A DNA stretch of 64,000 nt, taken from positions 1-64,000 of the forward strand of contig UCEU01000014.1 of assembly GCA_900471485.1 (NCBI GenBank), in the 5' to 3' direction. The notes below the pieces were generated by a model, which saw only the letters and a program-made list of their open reading frames with translations, had not been told where the DNA came from and did not search any database. Within the stretch, counting starts at the first letter, position 1, and each line of letters begins with the position of its first letter. The translations under genes were made by a program, and so were the position numbers. Shown piece after piece: positions 17,930 to 27,127 of this stretch. The stretch is from Hyphomicrobiales bacterium. Its GTDB lineage: Bacteria > Pseudomonadota > Alphaproteobacteria > Rhizobiales > Rhizobiaceae.

Positions 17930-18068
17930 TGTACTCTCCTGATGCTGGGCGCATGAAAGGGTTCAGCCCGAATGCGCGGCCTGTTGAAGTTCTGAAACTG
18001 TTCGGGAGGTGGCGTTGGCTGTAGGCCTCGTCGCCGTCCGATGAGGAGAAGTTAGTTCGTCAGCTTGG

Positions 18069-18116
18069 CGGCGAGAAGCCGCTCAGGGTGGAGACATTAT
18101 CCATCTGGATGGATGG
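18069..18116 (-). promoter_or_regulatory. Promoter/operator module shared with the epoxide hydrolase operon (copy 2)
   Basis: The plus strand reads GGCGAGAAGC, 10 nt, GGAGACATTATCCAT, with the inverted repeat ATCCAT-CTGG-ATGGAT at 18099-18114. The order and 10-nt spacing match 11575-11625. It lies about 140-190 bp upstream of the SDR start. Confidence 0.6.
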
Positions 18117-18843
18117 TCGTCGTCGCGACATCGATGCTGGCATCAATTGCTTCGAATAGGAAGTTGGCGAGCGATCGCTCTTTATGTGAGAGCCGCCTGA
18201 ATATCCCTGCTTTCCGAAAACCTGAGCAGGCTCAGCCCTGACATATGTTGGTATAGCGAGTATCTGATCCACGGAGGCCTCGATGGTAGAGCGCGACAAT
18301 AGTCATCTACATCCGAGACAGATCCGGGACCATGCAGGTTCTTGCTTGAGATGGACAATCTTGTGCCCAAGCGCATGCACCGATCAGATCGCACGCTCGT
18401 CGGGTGGCGGCGATGGCGTGAATGTCATCGGGTGCGAATCGCCGAAAGCGCAATTCCTCGCGAACATATTCCGCGAGCGGGGCTTCCGGGTTGCCATCAC
18501 CGTTTGCACCAGCTTTCTATGCCGGTGCTCTCGAGTGAGAATGCCAGGGTTGTTCCGATTGCAAGATTGTTTTCTTTACGCACAGCAGCGTGATCGAGGT
18601 GGCGGCGTGGTGTCTCGGTGCGCCGAGAAGGGAGTTTCACGACGCGCGCGATTGGCGCTTACCGTCAGCCGCTCCTGCGTGCTCATTTGTTTCCCGGTTC
18701 AAGCAACTCAACGTTCTTCGAAGCAGCTCCGCAAGCGAAACATGCAGTGGGCAATTTCGCCGAGGAATCTTTAGGATTCGATCGATTTCCATCTGATCAT
18801 GGTGAAGCAAGGCATCCTCCGAGAGAGATTTCGTTGGCATGAA
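18117..18843. other. About 0.7 kb with no supported gene
   Basis: Short open frames exist on both strands (the longest is 163 codons, plus strand, from 18283), but none has a convincing ribosome site, start or recognisable domain, and their composition (Cys- and Arg-rich) looks non-coding. This may be decayed coding DNA or a long regulatory gap between two minus-strand operons. I see no repeat or transposon ends. Confidence 0.5.
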
Positions 18844-18871
18844 AGCAAGGCAGACGGCTGTCTGCCTTGCT
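18844..18871 (-). terminator. Terminator of the CUT2 sugar ABC operon
   Basis: A perfect 12-bp stem (AGCAAGGCAGAC / GTCTGCCTTGCT) with a 4-nt loop, 11 nt past the permease stop codon. On the minus strand it is followed by TTTC, a short T-run. Confidence 0.75.
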
Positions 18872-18882
18872 CGACCTAACGA

Positions 18883-19887
18883 TCAGACCTTCGCCGTGTT
18901 TATGTGGCTGTAGACAGAAACCGCGATCAGGATCACGAAGCCGTTCACGGCGTTTTGGACGTATGGTGAAATAAGCATGATGTTCATGAAGTTGCTCAAC
19001 GAGGCCAGCAACAGGACCCCTGAGATGGCATGTTTGGTTCCGCCGATGCCGCCAGCCAGACTAACGCCGCCTACGACGAGGGCTGCTAGCGTTGACATTA
19101 GAAGATCGCCGCCAGACGCATAGGAAATGTAGCCGGTTCGGCTGAGGAACAGGAAGCCAGCAAGACCAGCGCAGAGGCCGCTGATCGTGAAGGCTGCCAT
19201 CCGCACCTTAATCACTGAGATGCCGGAGTAGTGCGAAGCGCGTTCGCTAGCGCCAACCGCATATAACTTCTTGCCAAAGGACGTCTGGTTGACGATCCAC
19301 CAGAAAACGATGCCCAGGCCGAAGAAGACGAAGATAGGTGCGGGAAGACCGAGAAGCTTGGCCTGCCCGAACTCCGTAAAGAACGGATCGGGATAGTTGA
19401 TCGGAGAGCCACCGGTCACCAGTAGAATGATACCGCTCAGGAGGAGTGCAGTGGCGAGCGTCGTTATAAACGCCGGGATGTGCAGCTTCGTCACCATGAA
19501 GCCATTCAAGAGACCTGACAGGCCGGCCACCGCTCCGCCGAGGAAGATGGCTGGCCAGAATCCGATGTACGGGAGGGCACCGAGCATCATCATCGATTGC
19601 TGCTCGGATCCGGCGCCGCCCATGATGACTGCCGAAAGGATGAGAATTCCGACGACCGAGAGATCGATGCCGCCAGCAATTACAACGATTGCCTGACCGA
19701 GTACCAGGACGCCGATAATGGACGCCTGATAGAGGATCGTCGCAAGATTGCTCGGCCTCAGGAACATGCCCTGCGATGCGATGGACGCGAGGATGACGAA
19801 GATCACGAGTACGGCAATCGTGCCGTTTTCCTGCCAGAACTGCCGAGAGGACAGATGACCTTTGATAGCCGAGGTATAAACGTTCAT
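18883..19887 (-). CDS. CUT2 sugar ABC transporter permease (RbsC type) 2
   Basis: 334-aa inner-membrane permease with about 8-10 hydrophobic segments. The RbsC hallmark GQAIVVIAGGIDLSVVGIL lies near residue 65 and AALVVGGVSLAGGIG in the C-terminal half. The ATG at 19887 overlaps the stop of the preceding permease (ATGA); a TTG two codons upstream is less likely. It is the last gene of the transporter. Confidence 0.9.
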   Translation of the reverse strand: MNVYTSAIKGHLSSRQFWQENGTIAVLVIFVILASIASQGMFLRPSNLATILYQASIIGVLVLGQAIVVIAGGIDLSVVGILILSAVIMGGAGSEQQSMMMLGALPYIGFWPAIFLGGAVAGLSGLLNGFMVTKLHIPAFITTLATALLLSGIILLVTGGSPINYPDPFFTEFGQAKLLGLPAPIFVFFGLGIVFWWIVNQTSFGKKLYAVGASERASHYSGISVIKVRMAAFTISGLCAGLAGFLFLSRTGYISYASGGDLLMSTLAALVVGGVSLAGGIGGTKHAISGVLLLASLSNFMNIMLISPYVQNAVNGFVILIAVSVYSHINTAKV

Positions 19888-20864
19888 TTCCAACCCTTTA
19901 CGGTACGTCGGCCGCGCATGACGCTGATGCTGACAACGACGACGATGACGATGGCTTTGACGATGTCTTGATAGAAGGGGTCGAGACTGGCGAGGTTCAT
20001 GACGTTTGTGATCATCTGGTAGATCACAACACCGACCATCGCCTTGAGAATGTTTCCTTCGCCACCGAACAACCGCGCGCCACCGATAACGATTGCCGCG
20101 ATGGCATCGAGCTCCCAGCCTTCTCCGACATGCGGGACGCCGGACGACGTGCGCATGACGAGCATGAGGCCAGCCAGTGCGGAAAGGACTCCGGAGAGCG
20201 TATAGACTGAGATGCTGCGGCGAACGACCGGGATTCCGGCCAGACGCGCCGACCGTTCGTTCCCCCCGATCGCGTAGAGATTTCGTCCGAACCGGGTTCG
20301 GACGAGCACCCAGGCGAGGATCGCTGCGATCATGAACCAGGCGATGACGGGGACGGTGAAAATCCAGAAAGTCGAGCGAGCTGCCGTAAACAGGTCTCGC
20401 GGTACGGAAACGCTTTTCTCTGTCACCACGAAGGCGAAACCTCTGGCAATGCCCATTACGCCCAGTGTTGCGATCATCGGCGTCACTCTGCCGAATGTGA
20501 TCGCTATGCCATTCAGAACGCCAAGCGCGGCACCCGCACCAAGGCTGGCAGCCATTGCGAGCGGAACGGATGTCGGCGCGATCGTCGCGAAAATCACAGA
20601 CGACAACGCCATAACCGCCGCGACCGAAAGATCGAAACCGCCGATCAGAACGACCAGGAACTGCGCGCAGGCGAGAATGCCCAGAATGGACGCCTGGTTC
20701 AGAATGTTTCGGATGTTCGTCTCAGTCAGGAAGACGGGGGACGCAAACGATGCCAGAACCGCGAACGCGATCAGCACCAGCAAGATTTCGTTTCCCGAAA
20801 GCAGACGGTGGAGCCTTGCCACCCCGCCACGCGTCTCCGCGGCGCTTGAGGTCAATGCACTCAT
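19884..20864 (-). CDS. CUT2 sugar ABC transporter permease (RbsC type) 1
   Basis: 326-aa permease with CAQFLVVLIGGFDLSVAAVM near residue 65 and AIVIGGARLFGGEGN in the C-terminal half. It differs enough from its partner that the channel is probably a heterodimer. Start and stop overlap both neighbours by ATGA, so ATPase, permease and permease are translationally coupled. Confidence 0.9.
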   Translation of the reverse strand: MSALTSSAAETRGGVARLHRLLSGNEILLVLIAFAVLASFASPVFLTETNIRNILNQASILGILACAQFLVVLIGGFDLSVAAVMALSSVIFATIAPTSVPLAMAASLGAGAALGVLNGIAITFGRVTPMIATLGVMGIARGFAFVVTEKSVSVPRDLFTAARSTFWIFTVPVIAWFMIAAILAWVLVRTRFGRNLYAIGGNERSARLAGIPVVRRSISVYTLSGVLSALAGLMLVMRTSSGVPHVGEGWELDAIAAIVIGGARLFGGEGNILKAMVGVVIYQMITNVMNLASLDPFYQDIVKAIVIVVVVSISVMRGRRTVKGWK

Positions 20865-22417
20865 CTTGCATTCTCCAACTCTGGACGGGCGCCGCTCGGA
20901 CGGGCTTTTGCCTCGATCGCATATTTCATGATTTCGACCTGGCTCGTTTTGGCCGTTTCAAGCATCGCGGTCTGGTGCCCTTGAGAGAGCACGATCACCC
21001 GGTCGGATATGCCGAGTACCTCGGGGAGTTCCGAGGAGACCACCAGAACACCGACGCCGGACTGCGCAAGCTCGTCGATCAGGCGGTAGATCTCTGCCTT
21101 GGCGTTTACGTCGACCCCGCGGGTGGGTTCGTCCAGCAGCAGCACTTTGATTCCTGCTGCAAGCCATTTCCCGATAACGATCTTCTGTTGGTTTCCGCCC
21201 GACAGGCTGCCAGCGAGAACTCTGCCGGATGGTGTTTTGATGCCAAGGCTCCTGATGTACTTGTCGACGGTCGCTCGGATTTCGGAGTGCTTGAGCCGCA
21301 CGACGCTTCCGAGCCGATCAACGGTCGGATAAATGAGATTGTCTGCAACCGATCTGCCAAGCACGAGACCGCTTTCGCGTCGCTCCTCGGGCACCAATCC
21401 CAAGCCGTGCTTGATCGCCTCACGAGGTGAGGAAAACGCCGTATGCACCCCGTCCACCGAGACTTTGCCACGATGTGCGTGGCGAATGCCGAAAATGGTC
21501 TCCAGAAGTTCACTTCGTCCGGCGCCGATAATGCCCGCGATTGCCAGAACCTCACCTCGCCTGAGAGTGAACGAGACGTCATAGAACTCGCCCTCCCGCG
21601 TGAGATCCTCGACGACCATGATTTCGCCGCTCTGGGCACGCGAGGAGCGCGGGAACTGTTCGCCAAGCGGGCGACCGACCATCGCTTCGATGATATCGGC
21701 CTGCGTCAGGCCGGCCACCGGCCGCGTCATGATATGGCTGCCGTCTCGGAACACCGTCATTCTATCGCCGAGTGCAAGGACCTCCTCTAGCCGATGGGAA
21801 ATATAGACGAGGCCGAGGCCCTGTCGGCGTAGCTTTCGCAGAAGCACGAATAGGTGCTCGACCTCCTTGGACGTCAAAGACGCGGTAGGTTCGTCCAAGA
21901 TGAGAATTCGGTTTTCGTGGCTCATCGCCTTGGCGATCTGCACCATCTGCTGCTGCGCGGGAGCGAGGTCCCGAACAAGGGTGTCCGGATCGATATCCAG
22001 GTCGAAACTCGAAAGAAGCTTTGCAGCGCCGCGCCGCAGTTCGGTCCAGTCGATCAAACCTGCCTTTGTGAGGGGTTCATGACCGAGGAATATGTTTTCG
22101 GCAACGCTCATTGCGGGAATGAGATCGAGTTCCTGGTAAACAATGCCGATTCCGTGAGATATCGCGGATGCCGGATCAAGAACGACCGTATTGCCGTCGA
22201 TCTCTATCTTCCCGGCGTCTGGTTTCACCGCTCCGGTCAGAACGCGCATGAGCGTTGATTTGCCCGCGCCGTTCTCGCCTACAAGGCAGTGGATTTCACC
22301 GCCGTATATCTCGAAATCGACGCCCTTCAGCGCCTTTACGCCCGGGTAGGTCTTTTCCACTCCCGTGAGGCGGGCGATCGGTTGGGGCTGGACGCTCCTG
22401 TGAGGCTGCGGTTCCAT
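20861..22417 (-). CDS. CUT2 sugar ABC transporter ATP-binding protein (RbsA type, two domains)
   Basis: 518 aa with two fused nucleotide-binding domains. The first has Walker A GENGAGKST (about residues 47-55), signature LAPAQQQMVQIAKAM and Walker B ILILDEPTASL. The second has the degenerate P-loop GIIGAGRSEL, signature LSGGNQQKIVIGKWL and Walker B VLLLDEPTRGVDV. This is the usual arrangement for ribose/xylose/galactose-type importers, in which only one site is fully catalytic. Confidence 0.93.
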   Translation of the reverse strand: MEPQPHRSVQPQPIARLTGVEKTYPGVKALKGVDFEIYGGEIHCLVGENGAGKSTLMRVLTGAVKPDAGKIEIDGNTVVLDPASAISHGIGIVYQELDLIPAMSVAENIFLGHEPLTKAGLIDWTELRRGAAKLLSSFDLDIDPDTLVRDLAPAQQQMVQIAKAMSHENRILILDEPTASLTSKEVEHLFVLLRKLRRQGLGLVYISHRLEEVLALGDRMTVFRDGSHIMTRPVAGLTQADIIEAMVGRPLGEQFPRSSRAQSGEIMVVEDLTREGEFYDVSFTLRRGEVLAIAGIIGAGRSELLETIFGIRHAHRGKVSVDGVHTAFSSPREAIKHGLGLVPEERRESGLVLGRSVADNLIYPTVDRLGSVVRLKHSEIRATVDKYIRSLGIKTPSGRVLAGSLSGGNQQKIVIGKWLAAGIKVLLLDEPTRGVDVNAKAEIYRLIDELAQSGVGVLVVSSELPEVLGISDRVIVLSQGHQTAMLETAKTSQVEIMKYAIEAKARPSGARPELENAR

Positions 22418-22480
22418 GATATCTCCGAATTCGCAATGAAGACGAGGGCAGCCAGCCCTCGCCGGATGTCAGGTTTGAGA

Positions 22481-23476
22481 TCAGCAGCAGCCGACGCCGA
22501 GTTTCTTCAGCTCTTCGATACGGGCCTTGACGCGAGCCTTCTGCTCGTCGGTGTCGTTGTCGAAGGTTTCCTTCGGAACGAATTGGACCTTCGGGTCGAT
22601 CGTCTTGCCTGCCTTGAAGGCTTCGAAGACTTCAACTGTCTTCTCACCGAAGAACGGGGGCGTCTGCACGGAGAAGGTGGCGTCGCCGTCGAGCATCGCC
22701 TGGAGACCTGCCACGGTGCCGTCCTTGCCCCACAGCTTGCCGAGCAGTTCGGTCCGGCCTGCGGCATTGATGGCCTGGATACCGCCGATCATCATGTCGT
22801 CGTTGTCGAACACGATGCCGTCGATCGAGCCTGCGGCGAATGCCTGAAGCAGGTCTTCGGTGCATTTGCGGCCGGGTTCGCGGGAGTAGAGACCATCGCA
22901 ACTGGCTGCCCACGTGATATCGGGGGTGTCCTTCAGAACGCTGTCGAGACCCTTCTGCTCGTCAACAACAGGAGATGCGCCTTTGTTGCCGGTGATGTGA
23001 AGCAGCTTGCCCTTCGGGGCGCCGTTCTTTTTCGTCAGTTCCTCGACAACATCCTTGGCGACCTGAGCGCCGGTGTCGACGAAGTCCGTAGTCAGGAGAG
23101 CTACCCACTGCTCACCGGGCGTGCCAGGAAGCGCACGGTCTACGACGATCAGTGGAACGCCTGCTTCCTTGGCCATATCGGGCACGGGCGCCAGAGGCTC
23201 GTATTCGATCGGCGCGACGACCAGAAGCGCTGGCTTGCGCGCCAGAAGATCTTCGATGTCCGCAAGCTGCTTTGCCGGATCGGCATTGGCGTTGGTCCAA
23301 ACGAAGTCATAGCCGGCGTCCTTGAACGCCTTTTCCATGTTCTTCGTGTTCATGACACGCCATTCGTTTTCCATCCCGGCCTGCGAGAATACTACCAGGC
23401 CTTTGCTTTCGGCCCAGGCCGGTGCGGAGAATGCCACACTGGCCGCAGCCAAGGCGATGCTGAAGAGTTTTTTCAT
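22481..23476 (-). CDS. Periplasmic sugar-binding protein (RbsB/MglB-like)
   Basis: 331 aa with a Sec signal peptide (about 22 residues, ending PAWA) and a type-I periplasmic binding fold (GLVVFSQAGMENEWRVMNTKNMEKAFKDAG…; GKLLHITGNKGASPVVDEQKG). A cysteine pair closes the C-terminus (LGVGCC). A good GGAGG ribosome site precedes the ATG. As first gene of the transporter it sets specificity. The adjacent dehydrogenase, lactonase and dehydratase point to a free aldose or its acid. Confidence 0.9.
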   Translation of the reverse strand: MKKLFSIALAAASVAFSAPAWAESKGLVVFSQAGMENEWRVMNTKNMEKAFKDAGYDFVWTNANADPAKQLADIEDLLARKPALLVVAPIEYEPLAPVPDMAKEAGVPLIVVDRALPGTPGEQWVALLTTDFVDTGAQVAKDVVEELTKKNGAPKGKLLHITGNKGASPVVDEQKGLDSVLKDTPDITWAASCDGLYSREPGRKCTEDLLQAFAAGSIDGIVFDNDDMMIGGIQAINAAGRTELLGKLWGKDGTVAGLQAMLDGDATFSVQTPPFFGEKTVEVFEAFKAGKTIDPKVQFVPKETFDNDTDEQKARVKARIEELKKLGVGCC

Positions 23477-23525
23477 TACTTTCCTCCCAAGGAATACCGC
23501 CGGACCATCCGGCAGGTTCGTGAAA

Positions 23526-24302
23526 TCAGGTCATAAGGAAGCCGCCGGTGACGTTGAGGGCTTGGCCGGTCATGGCGCTCGCCTCGTCGCTGGTGATGAA
23601 CATGAGCGCTGCGGTGACTTCTTCCGGCGTAACAAAGCGCTTCATTGGGGCCGCGTTTTCCCACTCAGTGCGAATCTGCGCGGTCGTCTTGCCTTCGATG
23701 GATCCCTGGCGCGCCATGACATCTTCGATGCGGTCGCCTTCGATCGGGCCCGGACACACTGCGTTGACGCGGATCTTGTGTGGAGCGAGTTCCAGCGCGA
23801 GCGTCTGATTAAGGCCGAGGATCGCCCACTTGGCGCAGACGTAGTCCGCTCGGTAGGGAAGGCCACGACGCGCGACGTTCGAGGCAGTGGTGCCGATGGA
23901 ACCGGAGTTGCGAGCGATCATGTACGGAACGACCGTCTTGGTCACCAGCATGGTGCCGACCAGATTGATATCGATCGTGTCACGGAAATTGTCGACCGCC
24001 ATATCCTGTACGAGATTGTAGTGGCCGTTGAAGCCGGCATTGTTGATCAGCACATCAATTCGTCCGCCGAAGAATTCCGCAGCGCCGGTGATGGCGGCGA
24101 CAACCTCGGCTTCCTTTCGGATATCTGCCCGGAATGTCGAGCAGCGGCGGCCGGCAGCAGTGATCAGCGAAGCCGTTTCGGAGGCATCTTGGAAGTCGAC
24201 GATGGCAACGTCGGCACCTTCCTTGGCAAAGGAGGTTGCGATTGTCCTGCCGACGCCGGTAGCCGCGCCCGTGATGATGACGTTCTTGTTTTCAAAGCGC
24301 AT
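23526..24302 (-). CDS. SDR, probable sugar dehydrogenase
   Basis: 258-aa SDR with TGAATGVG at residues 11-18, an acidic VDFQDA at the end of beta-2 that favours NAD, NNAG, and the catalytic YVCAK. In this neighbourhood it would oxidise an aldose at C1 to the lactone, the first step of non-phosphorylative sugar oxidation. It lies between the dehydratase and the transporter genes on the same strand. Oxidation at another position is possible. Confidence 0.85.
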   Translation of the reverse strand: MRFENKNVIITGAATGVGRTIATSFAKEGADVAIVDFQDASETASLITAAGRRCSTFRADIRKEAEVVAAITGAAEFFGGRIDVLINNAGFNGHYNLVQDMAVDNFRDTIDINLVGTMLVTKTVVPYMIARNSGSIGTTASNVARRGLPYRADYVCAKWAILGLNQTLALELAPHKIRVNAVCPGPIEGDRIEDVMARQGSIEGKTTAQIRTEWENAAPMKRFVTPEEVTAALMFITSDEASAMTGQALNVTGGFLMT

Positions 24303-24313
24303 ATGCGCCTCCT

Positions 24314-25480
24314 TCAGCTCGAGTATTTCGTGAGAATGTCTTCGCGTACGGTGATGCCGAGCCCTGGCTTGTCAGGCACGGCAAGGCAGCCGTCCTCGAG
24401 GACGAAGCGATCCTGAAGCAGGTCGTCGCGCAGCGGATTGTGCTTGCGGTCGAACTCGATGACCGGCTGGTTCAAAAGCGCGATCGGGTTTGCCGTATGC
24501 GGGAAGGCTGGGATGGTGGCGACCGCCTGAAGGGCAGCAGCGACAGCTACGCCCGAACCCCACACATGGGGAACGGTGGCGACGCCGTACGCATTGGCGA
24601 AGCCTAGAACATGCGTGAACGCCGTGAAGCCGCCGCAGACGGCGAGATCGGGCTGGACCACATCCACGCAACCACCGGCGATCAGATCTCGGAACCCATA
24701 GCGCGTGAAGTCGCACTCGCCACCGGCAACCGGAATGGGGTTCTCCGCGCGGACCTTGCGATATCCGTCACGGTCTTCCGGGGGCACGGGTTCCTCAAAG
24801 AACAGAACGTCCAGCGGTTCCATCATGCGACCCATGCGGATAGCGGACGCGGCGTTATAGCCATGGTTTGCATCGACCAGCAGACCGATATCAGGCCCGA
24901 CCGCCTGGCGGATCACCTTCAGCCGCTCAATATCTTGCTTCAACGACAGAAGGCCGATCTTGACCTTGAGAAGTCCGAAACCGGAGTTTGTATAGGTCGA
25001 GGCTTCCTCTTCCAGGGCCCGAAGGATGGAGGGCAGATCGTCGAATTTTTCCGGATAGTAGCAGCCCGTGGCATATGCCGTGATCTTGTCGCGGAACCTG
25101 CCGCCCAGCATCTTCCAAACCGGCAGTCCGGCAGCCTGGCCCGCAATATCCCACAGCGCGATGTCGATCGCGGAGATCGCTTCGATATAGGTTCCCCGCT
25201 GACCGAAGTCGCGCGAGAACGCATAGAGTTCTTCCCAGATGCGGACAGGTTCAGTCGGGTCGCGGCCGATAAGGCGCGGGGCCAAGACAGCATCGACGCA
25301 TGCGGCTACGGGTTCGGCCGGGCCATATTGACCGCCTTCGCCCCAGCCGACCAATCCATTGTCAGTCTCGATCCGCACAAGATAGCTGTTGCGTTCGGGA
25401 AAGGCGGCCTGGGACGAATAGAAGGTCTTGTCGCCAAGGGGAACGCGAAGGAGGTGCGACGTGATTGATCGTATTTTCAT
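24314..25480 (-). CDS. Mandelate racemase/muconate lactonizing enzyme family dehydratase
   Basis: 388-aa enolase-superfamily enzyme with an N-terminal capping domain and a TIM barrel. Visible ligands and catalytic groups are the KVKIG pair of lysines, D in LLVDANHGYN, E in FFEEPVPP, E in GGECDF, and the barrel-end His in PHVWGSG. This is the acid-sugar dehydratase pattern. It probably dehydrates the aldonate to a 2-keto-3-deoxy acid. I chose the ATG at 25480 (MKIRSITSHLL); a GTG at 25489 overlaps the GntR stop (GTGA) and is a real alternative. Confidence 0.87.
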   Translation of the reverse strand: MKIRSITSHLLRVPLGDKTFYSSQAAFPERNSYLVRIETDNGLVGWGEGGQYGPAEPVAACVDAVLAPRLIGRDPTEPVRIWEELYAFSRDFGQRGTYIEAISAIDIALWDIAGQAAGLPVWKMLGGRFRDKITAYATGCYYPEKFDDLPSILRALEEEASTYTNSGFGLLKVKIGLLSLKQDIERLKVIRQAVGPDIGLLVDANHGYNAASAIRMGRMMEPLDVLFFEEPVPPEDRDGYRKVRAENPIPVAGGECDFTRYGFRDLIAGGCVDVVQPDLAVCGGFTAFTHVLGFANAYGVATVPHVWGSGVAVAAALQAVATIPAFPHTANPIALLNQPVIEFDRKHNPLRDDLLQDRFVLEDGCLAVPDKPGLGITVREDILTKYSS

Positions 25481-25485
25481 CGGGT

Positions 25486-26154
25486 TCACTTCTTTTGGGA
25501 GGAGGCGGTTGCTGCGAGCCTGCTACGGAGCCGTTCTCTCGATGCCTCAAGGTGGTTTCGCATGGCTGCTGCGGCCCTCACGGGATCGCGCTCGCAGATC
25601 GCATCCATGATCGCGATGTGCTCGGGCAATGCCACCTCGTAAGAATGCGGAAGATTGAATATGACGGTGTTCTGCGCCCAGCGAAAAAGGTCCATCTGCC
25701 CGACCAGCATGCGCTGAAGCCGCCTGTTTCCACAGTGATCGCGGGCAAGGTCGTGAACCAGTCGATCACGCGCGCCGAGTTCAGGATGGTTTTCGTCTGA
25801 CAGCATTCCCTGAAGCTCGACATAGGAATGGCGAACCTCTTCAGCGACCCCGGTTGGGACGAGATTGGTGGCAAGTTCCACCGCCATGCACTCGAGCGCG
25901 ATGCGCAGATCGAAAATCTCGTTGACCGTCTCGATGTTCATCGGCGCGACATACACGCCTTTGCGCGGCTCGACCTTCACAAAGCCTTGCATCTCAAGGG
26001 CGCGGATTGCGTCGCGAAATGGCGTCGAGCTTACGTTCCAGGTTTCCTGATAGTCGGCGATACTGACACGTTGGCCGGGCAGGACCCGCCCTTCGGTGAT
26101 CTCCTGGCGAAGCGCATCTTCGACCTGCTCGCTGAGCGAAAGTTTGTTGAACAT
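25486..26154 (-). CDS. GntR-family (FCD/FadR type) transcriptional regulator
   Basis: 222 aa: a winged HTH (EQVEDALRQEITEGRVLPGQRVSIADYQETWNVSSTPFRDAIRALEMQGFV, residues about 9-60) and an all-helical FCD effector domain with metal-binding His residues (HDLARDHCGNRR; LPEHIAIMDAI). The frame is open upstream into the lactonase gene; the ATG at 26154 gives the family start MFNKLSLSEQV. It lies between lactonase and dehydratase genes and is probably their sugar-acid-responsive regulator. Confidence 0.9.
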   Translation of the reverse strand: MFNKLSLSEQVEDALRQEITEGRVLPGQRVSIADYQETWNVSSTPFRDAIRALEMQGFVKVEPRKGVYVAPMNIETVNEIFDLRIALECMAVELATNLVPTGVAEEVRHSYVELQGMLSDENHPELGARDRLVHDLARDHCGNRRLQRMLVGQMDLFRWAQNTVIFNLPHSYEVALPEHIAIMDAICERDPVRAAAAMRNHLEASRERLRSRLAATASSQKK

Positions 26155-26194
26155 CTGTTCCCTTCTCTGCGTTGAGGCGTTCTTGATCTGAGGT

Positions 26195-27079
26195 TCAAAC
26201 TGCGAAGCGATGTTCGGGGACGCCTCGTACACCTGGACGCAGCGCCAAAATGCTTCCGGCATGCGGCTCCCGAGCGCGGGCGGATACGTCCAGCCCGAAC
26301 CAGGCGCTGGTGATGTACAGCGTGGAAAGGTCCTCTCCGCCGAAGCAAAGGCACGTGGGGTTGGAGACGGGCAGGCCGACCTCCCTGTCGACGGACCCGT
26401 CAGGCGCATAACGAACGACCTTCCCGCCGCCCCACTGGGCGTTCCAGAGATAGCCGTCTGCATCGACAGTCGAGCCGTCCGCCAGCCCAACCTCATCGCG
26501 TAGATCGACAAAGGTACGGCGGTTCGAAACTTCTCCAGTCGAGACGTCGTAGTCGTAGGCGTCAATCCGCCGGGAGGGCATATCCGTGAAATAGAAGACC
26601 GCACCATCGGGCGACCAGCAGATCGAATTGGCGCAATGAATACCATTGATCAGTGTTTTTGGTTTGCCACCGGCATCTAGGACGTAGACCGCGGAAATCC
26701 CTTTCTGGGGGGAGGACTCGTCCATGCCGCCGCAGACGAAACGTCCCGCAGGATCGATCCGGCCATCATTAAGGCGCGTAGTAGGAAGCTCCCTTTCTAC
26801 ATCGGCAATACGCTGCGTCGTGCCAGTCTCCGGATCATGGAAGCTGAAACCTGACTCGAGCGCGACGATAAGGCCGGCGCTTTGGCGCAACCCGATTGCG
26901 CCAACTCGTTCGTCGAGTTTGGTACCTACAGGAGCTCGGCCGTCGGTTGGCGACCATGACCATATCTCGCGCTCGTGGATATTCGCCCACCAGAGTCGGG
27001 CGGTCTTCTCATCCCACACAACGCTTTCGCCGAGGTTGTTGCGGCAGTCACAGACGACGGTTGGGCTGTCAGCCGACAC
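26195..27079 (-). CDS. SMP-30/gluconolactonase family lactonase
   Basis: 294-aa six-bladed beta-propeller. The metal ligands expected in the family are visible: E in NNLGESVVWD near residue 18, N in TTRLNDGRIDPAGRF, and D in EVGLADGSTVDADGYLWNAQWGGG. Translation starts at GTG with a strong AGGAGG five bases upstream. It would hydrolyse the aldonolactone made by the SDR to the acid used by the dehydratase. It is the first gene of the sugar catabolic unit. Confidence 0.9.
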   Translation of the reverse strand: MSADSPTVVCDCRNNLGESVVWDEKTARLWWANIHEREIWSWSPTDGRAPVGTKLDERVGAIGLRQSAGLIVALESGFSFHDPETGTTQRIADVERELPTTRLNDGRIDPAGRFVCGGMDESSPQKGISAVYVLDAGGKPKTLINGIHCANSICWSPDGAVFYFTDMPSRRIDAYDYDVSTGEVSNRRTFVDLRDEVGLADGSTVDADGYLWNAQWGGGKVVRYAPDGSVDREVGLPVSNPTCLCFGGEDLSTLYITSAWFGLDVSARAREPHAGSILALRPGVRGVPEHRFAV

Positions 27080-27112
27080 ATTATCCTCCTCAAAAACTCC
27101 ATCCTGATGTGT

Positions 27113-27127
27113 GATGTATCAGACATC
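27113..27127. promoter_or_regulatory. Inverted repeat upstream of lactonase gene
   Basis: GATGT-ATCAG-ACATC is a perfect 5-bp inverted repeat 34 bp upstream of the GTG start of the lactonase gene, in the right place for an operator of the GntR protein encoded in the same unit. The assignment is positional only. Confidence 0.4.

Noticed and set aside
18283..18774. 163-codon plus-strand frame in the gene-free stretch
   Set aside because: No ribosome site, no recognisable motif, and an odd Cys/Arg-rich composition; kept only as part of the unassigned region.
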